Below, in pieces: positions 12,615-14,327 of a DNA stretch of 14,327 nucleotides. The position numbers and the translations under genes are program-made. This DNA comes from JACMIU01 sp043763605. GTDB lineage: Bacteria; Armatimonadota; Armatimonadia; Armatimonadales; Armatimonadaceae. Within the stretch, counting starts at the first letter, position 1, and each line of letters begins with the position of its first letter. The notes under the pieces are model-generated. The model was given only the letters and a program-made list of their open reading frames with translations. It was not told where the DNA came from and did not search any database. The stretch spans positions 1 through 14,327 of the forward strand of contig JAYULM010000193.1 in NCBI GenBank assembly GCA_043763605.1. The letters run 5' to 3'.

Positions 12615-13700
12615 TTAGAAAGTAATCGTCTTGCCGGTCGTGGACGATTCGTAGATCGCGTCGAGAATTTCGGAGACCACCAACGCCTGCTCACCGGTCA
12701 CGACCGGTTCCGTGTCGTTCAGGATCGCGTCGATCCACATCGCCGCTTCCAACTCGTGCGGTTTTTCCTCGGTGCCGTCGTAGAACGCCACGCCGCCGCC
12801 GCCGCCGGTCTGTATCTTGGTGTCGTATAGTTTGCCGTACTTTTCGCCGTTGATGTTCAGTCCGCCCTTGAAATCCGCGCCGCCTTCCGTGCCGTAGAGG
12901 GTGCAGTTCGCCTCCGACGGGTTGCGCTCATTCAGTGCCCAGGACGATTCGAGGAAGATCGTCGCGCCCGATTTCATCTTGATGAACCCGAACGCCGAGT
13001 CCTCAACCGTGTAGATCTTCGGGTCCCAGGAACCCCAGGCGTTCGCGGCGTTCTCGCGGTCGGCTAACTTGCGATACACCGAGCCGGTCACCGATTCGAC
13101 CTCGTAATTGTTCATCAGCCACAGCGTCAGGTCGAGAGCATGGGTGCCGATGTCGATCAGCGGACCGCCGCCCTGCTTGTCGGCGTCCAGAAACACGCCC
13201 CAGGTCGGGACGGCGCGGCGTCGGACGGCATGTCCTTTCGCCATATAGATTTCGCCGAGTTCGTTGTTCTCGACCATCTTTTTCAGGATCTGCGAGTCGG
13301 CGCGGAACCGGGACTGGTAGCCGATGGAAAGTTTCTTGCCGGTGCGCTTCGACGCTTCTAACATCGCGCGGGCGTCGGCGGCGCGTTTCGCCATCGGCTT
13401 CTCGCTCATCACGTGCGCCCCGGCTTCGAGCGCGGCAATCGTGATCGGCGCGTGGGAATCGTTCGGCGTGCAGACATGAACTACGTCGATCCCGCCCTTC
13501 GCGAGGAGAGCCTGGTAATCGGTATGCACCGCCGCACCGGGAACGCCGTACTTGGTGGCGGCTTCTCCCGCTTTCCATTCTTCGATGTCGCAGAACGCGA
13601 CCAGATCGATCTTATCGGTGAGACGCTTCAGGGCGGGAAGATGCTTGCCATTGGCGATGCCGCCGCAACCGACCACGGCGACTTTCAACTTTTCGGACAT
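12615..13700 (-). CDS. Gfo/Idh/MocA family NAD(P)-dependent oxidoreductase
   Basis: This is a 361-residue sugar- or inositol-type dehydrogenase. The N-terminal Rossmann domain has VAVVGCGGIANGKHLPAL (7-24), the VHVCTPNDSH strand-loop (74-83) and the diagnostic EKP (100-102), whose lysine is catalytic in the family. The C-terminal domain carries GGGPLIDIGTHALDL (177-191), with D183 and H187 as the usual active-site pair. A Gly-rich TGGGGGV lies near 299. Length is typical. Such enzymes oxidise or reduce a carbon-bound hydroxyl of sugars, inositols or nucleotide sugars; the substrate is not predictable here. ATG 13700 is the start; a purine-rich AAAGG lies about 14 bases upstream, which is rather far. 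The downstream pyrophosphorylase suggests sugar metabolism, but the two genes are separated by 196 bases containing a large inverted repeat. Confidence 0.93.
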   Translation of the reverse strand: MSEKLKVAVVGCGGIANGKHLPALKRLTDKIDLVAFCDIEEWKAGEAATKYGVPGAAVHTDYQALLAKGGIDVVHVCTPNDSHAPITIAALEAGAHVMSEKPMAKRAADARAMLEASKRTGKKLSIGYQSRFRADSQILKKMVENNELGEIYMAKGHAVRRRAVPTWGVFLDADKQGGGPLIDIGTHALDLTLWLMNNYEVESVTGSVYRKLADRENAANAWGSWDPKIYTVEDSAFGFIKMKSGATIFLESSWALNERNPSEANCTLYGTEGGADFKGGLNINGEKYGKLYDTKIQTGGGGGVAFYDGTEEKPHELEAAMWIDAILNDTEPVVTGEQALVVSEILDAIYESSTTGKTITF

Positions 13701-13749
13701 AGTGTAAAAGGAGACCTTTCCTTGTTTCGGATAAAAATCGGGGCGCGAC

Positions 13750-13799
13750 GCGGCGAAACCAAACGCTTCACCGAGCGCGTCTGCGGATAGTTTCGCCGC
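13750..13799 (-). terminator. Possible terminator hairpin upstream of the oxidoreductase gene
   Basis: GCGGCGAAAC (13750-13759) and GTTTCGCCGC (13790-13799) form a perfect 10-bp stem with a 30-base loop. On the minus strand a five-T run follows about 13 bases later (13735-13731). It could end transcripts from the low-GC gene at 13818; the distance to the T-run makes this weak. Confidence 0.3.
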
Positions 13800-13817
13800 C
13801 GGGTCCGCCGTCTCCTG

Positions 13818-14216
13818 CTAACTGACTGCTTGTGGAGCGTTTTGGTTAAGATCGTGTAGAAAGTGCCCTGAATGATAATAGTCACGCAGACCTGCATCCC
13901 ATAAATCAGTCAGCGTTTCACGTAAGGCCTGCTGAGCAAGGTCAGGAGAAGAGTTGGCAAAAACGTCATGTATGAACGCTCCCATCTCTTCGTTATCCGA
14001 AACAACTTGATCATTTATGCTTTTCATTAGTTCTTCCCGTGAATACAGCTTGCGAACTTGATTTGCCAACACCCAATCTTCCGCTATGTCATGAACTGGA
14101 CGTTCTTTCAAAAAGCGAACGAAGAATGATCGATAACCAAATGACGTTTCGTTAGTTGCTAATATTTCAGCTATAAATTTTACGCCATGTACGAGGACGA
14201 AATCGCCCTCTTTCAA
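13818..14216 (-). CDS. Unrecognised low-GC ORF (132 aa), probably foreign
   Basis: I do not recognise this gene. It encodes 132 residues beginning KEGDFVLVHGVKFIAEIL, which reads like a small SH3-type beta-barrel opening. An acidic helical half follows (SREELMKSINDQVVSDNEEM, then AQQALRETLTDLWDAGLRDY) and the end is LNQNAPQAVS. The only usable upstream start is TTG 14216, with no clear Shine-Dalgarno. The first in-frame ATG would lose about half the protein. Upstream, the same frame is open for seven more codons to a TAG shared with another frame remnant (14238-14327). Base composition is about 45% GC in counted lines, against about 65-68% in the neighbouring dehydrogenase, and codon use is correspondingly AT-rich. 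It was probably acquired horizontally. It could be an intact accessory gene or the 3' part of a gene interrupted by the TAG. Confidence 0.6.
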   Translation of the reverse strand: MKEGDFVLVHGVKFIAEILATNETSFGYRSFFVRFLKERPVHDIAEDWVLANQVRKLYSREELMKSINDQVVSDNEEMGAFIHDVFANSSPDLAQQALRETLTDLWDAGLRDYYHSGHFLHDLNQNAPQAVS

Positions 14217-14237
14217 CTTACTTAACCCGAATCGTAA

Positions 14238-14327
14238 CTACTCAGTAAGGAGAGAAGGAATGATTGGATCGCCTTGAAAAGCCCTTTGCAATGCCATCAT
14301 CACAGAGATTCCCTGTTTTCGTAACGT
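14238..14327 (-). CDS. C-terminal fragment of an unidentified ORF running off the right edge
   Basis: The minus-strand frame from the window edge is open for 29 codons and ends at TAG 14240-14238. It reads TLRKQGISVMMALQRAF, then QGDPIIPSLLTE. The sense-like composition suggests a real protein end. The basic 'RKQG' and 'alqraf.g.P' pattern resembles some transposase tails, but 29 residues are too few to assign a family. It is in the same frame as the 132-residue ORF that follows, separated only by the TAG and seven codons, and shares its low GC. Confidence 0.4.
   Translation of the reverse strand, partial: TLRKQGISVMMALQRAFQGDPIIPSLLTE

Noticed and set aside
12198..12830. 210-residue plus-strand ORF across the 59-bp inverted repeat
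   Set aside because: It is antisense to two clear enzyme genes and composed of repeat sequence between them.
1..14327. tRNA or rRNA genes
   Set aside because: No cloverleaf with TTCGA-type T-loop and matching acceptor arms, and no rRNA core sequence, was found by eye; a tRNAscan or Infernal run would be needed to exclude them fully.

Overview
The window looks like a chromosomal stretch of a GC-rich bacterium. Hand-counted coding lines are near 65-68% GC, against about 45% in the last 500 bases. The mix of multi-PAS regulators, a bacterial type A RNase P RNA and many heptanucleotide intergenic repeats would suit Armatimonadota or a similar little-studied phylum. That assignment is an inference from style, not from a marker gene.

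Layout: (1) 1-236, minus: the N-terminus of an ECF-type sigma factor running off the left edge, followed by a perfect 39-bp inverted repeat. (2) 369-1076, minus: a DUF4446 membrane-anchored protein. It is divergent from a plus-strand operon of two large sensors: a triple-PAS PP2C/SpoIIE phosphatase (1267-3303) and a four-PAS protein ending in an RsbW-like ATPase domain (3364-5643). A small hydrophilic protein with a strong ribosome-binding site (5731-5961) follows. (3) From 5962 to the right edge every gene is on the minus strand. Read in transcription direction from the right they are: a low-GC segment with two unrecognised ORFs, a Gfo/Idh/MocA oxidoreductase, a nucleotide-sugar pyrophosphorylase, two related small proteins, two tandem YcxB-like membrane proteins (the first with an apparent N-terminal frameshift), rnpB, moaD, moaE, rimI, and an exported DUF4142 protein.

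Functional themes: the two PAS proteins form a likely partner-switching (RsbP/RsbW-type) signalling pair. moaD and moaE encode the two molybdopterin synthase subunits, with rimI translationally coupled. The pyrophosphorylase and dehydrogenase suggest sugar or cell-envelope metabolism.

The most striking signal is repeat biology. A GTGGTCA heptamer family, mostly arranged as inverted pairs, sits in at least four intergenic gaps. It has also invaded the RNase P RNA gene, where it forms a very long P12 helix. A second heptamer family brackets a 52-bp perfect palindrome, and an unrelated 59-bp perfect inverted repeat fills another gap. Arms of the GTGGTCA repeats end almost at the start codons of moaD, moaE and the sigma gene, replacing any recognisable Shine-Dalgarno sequence.
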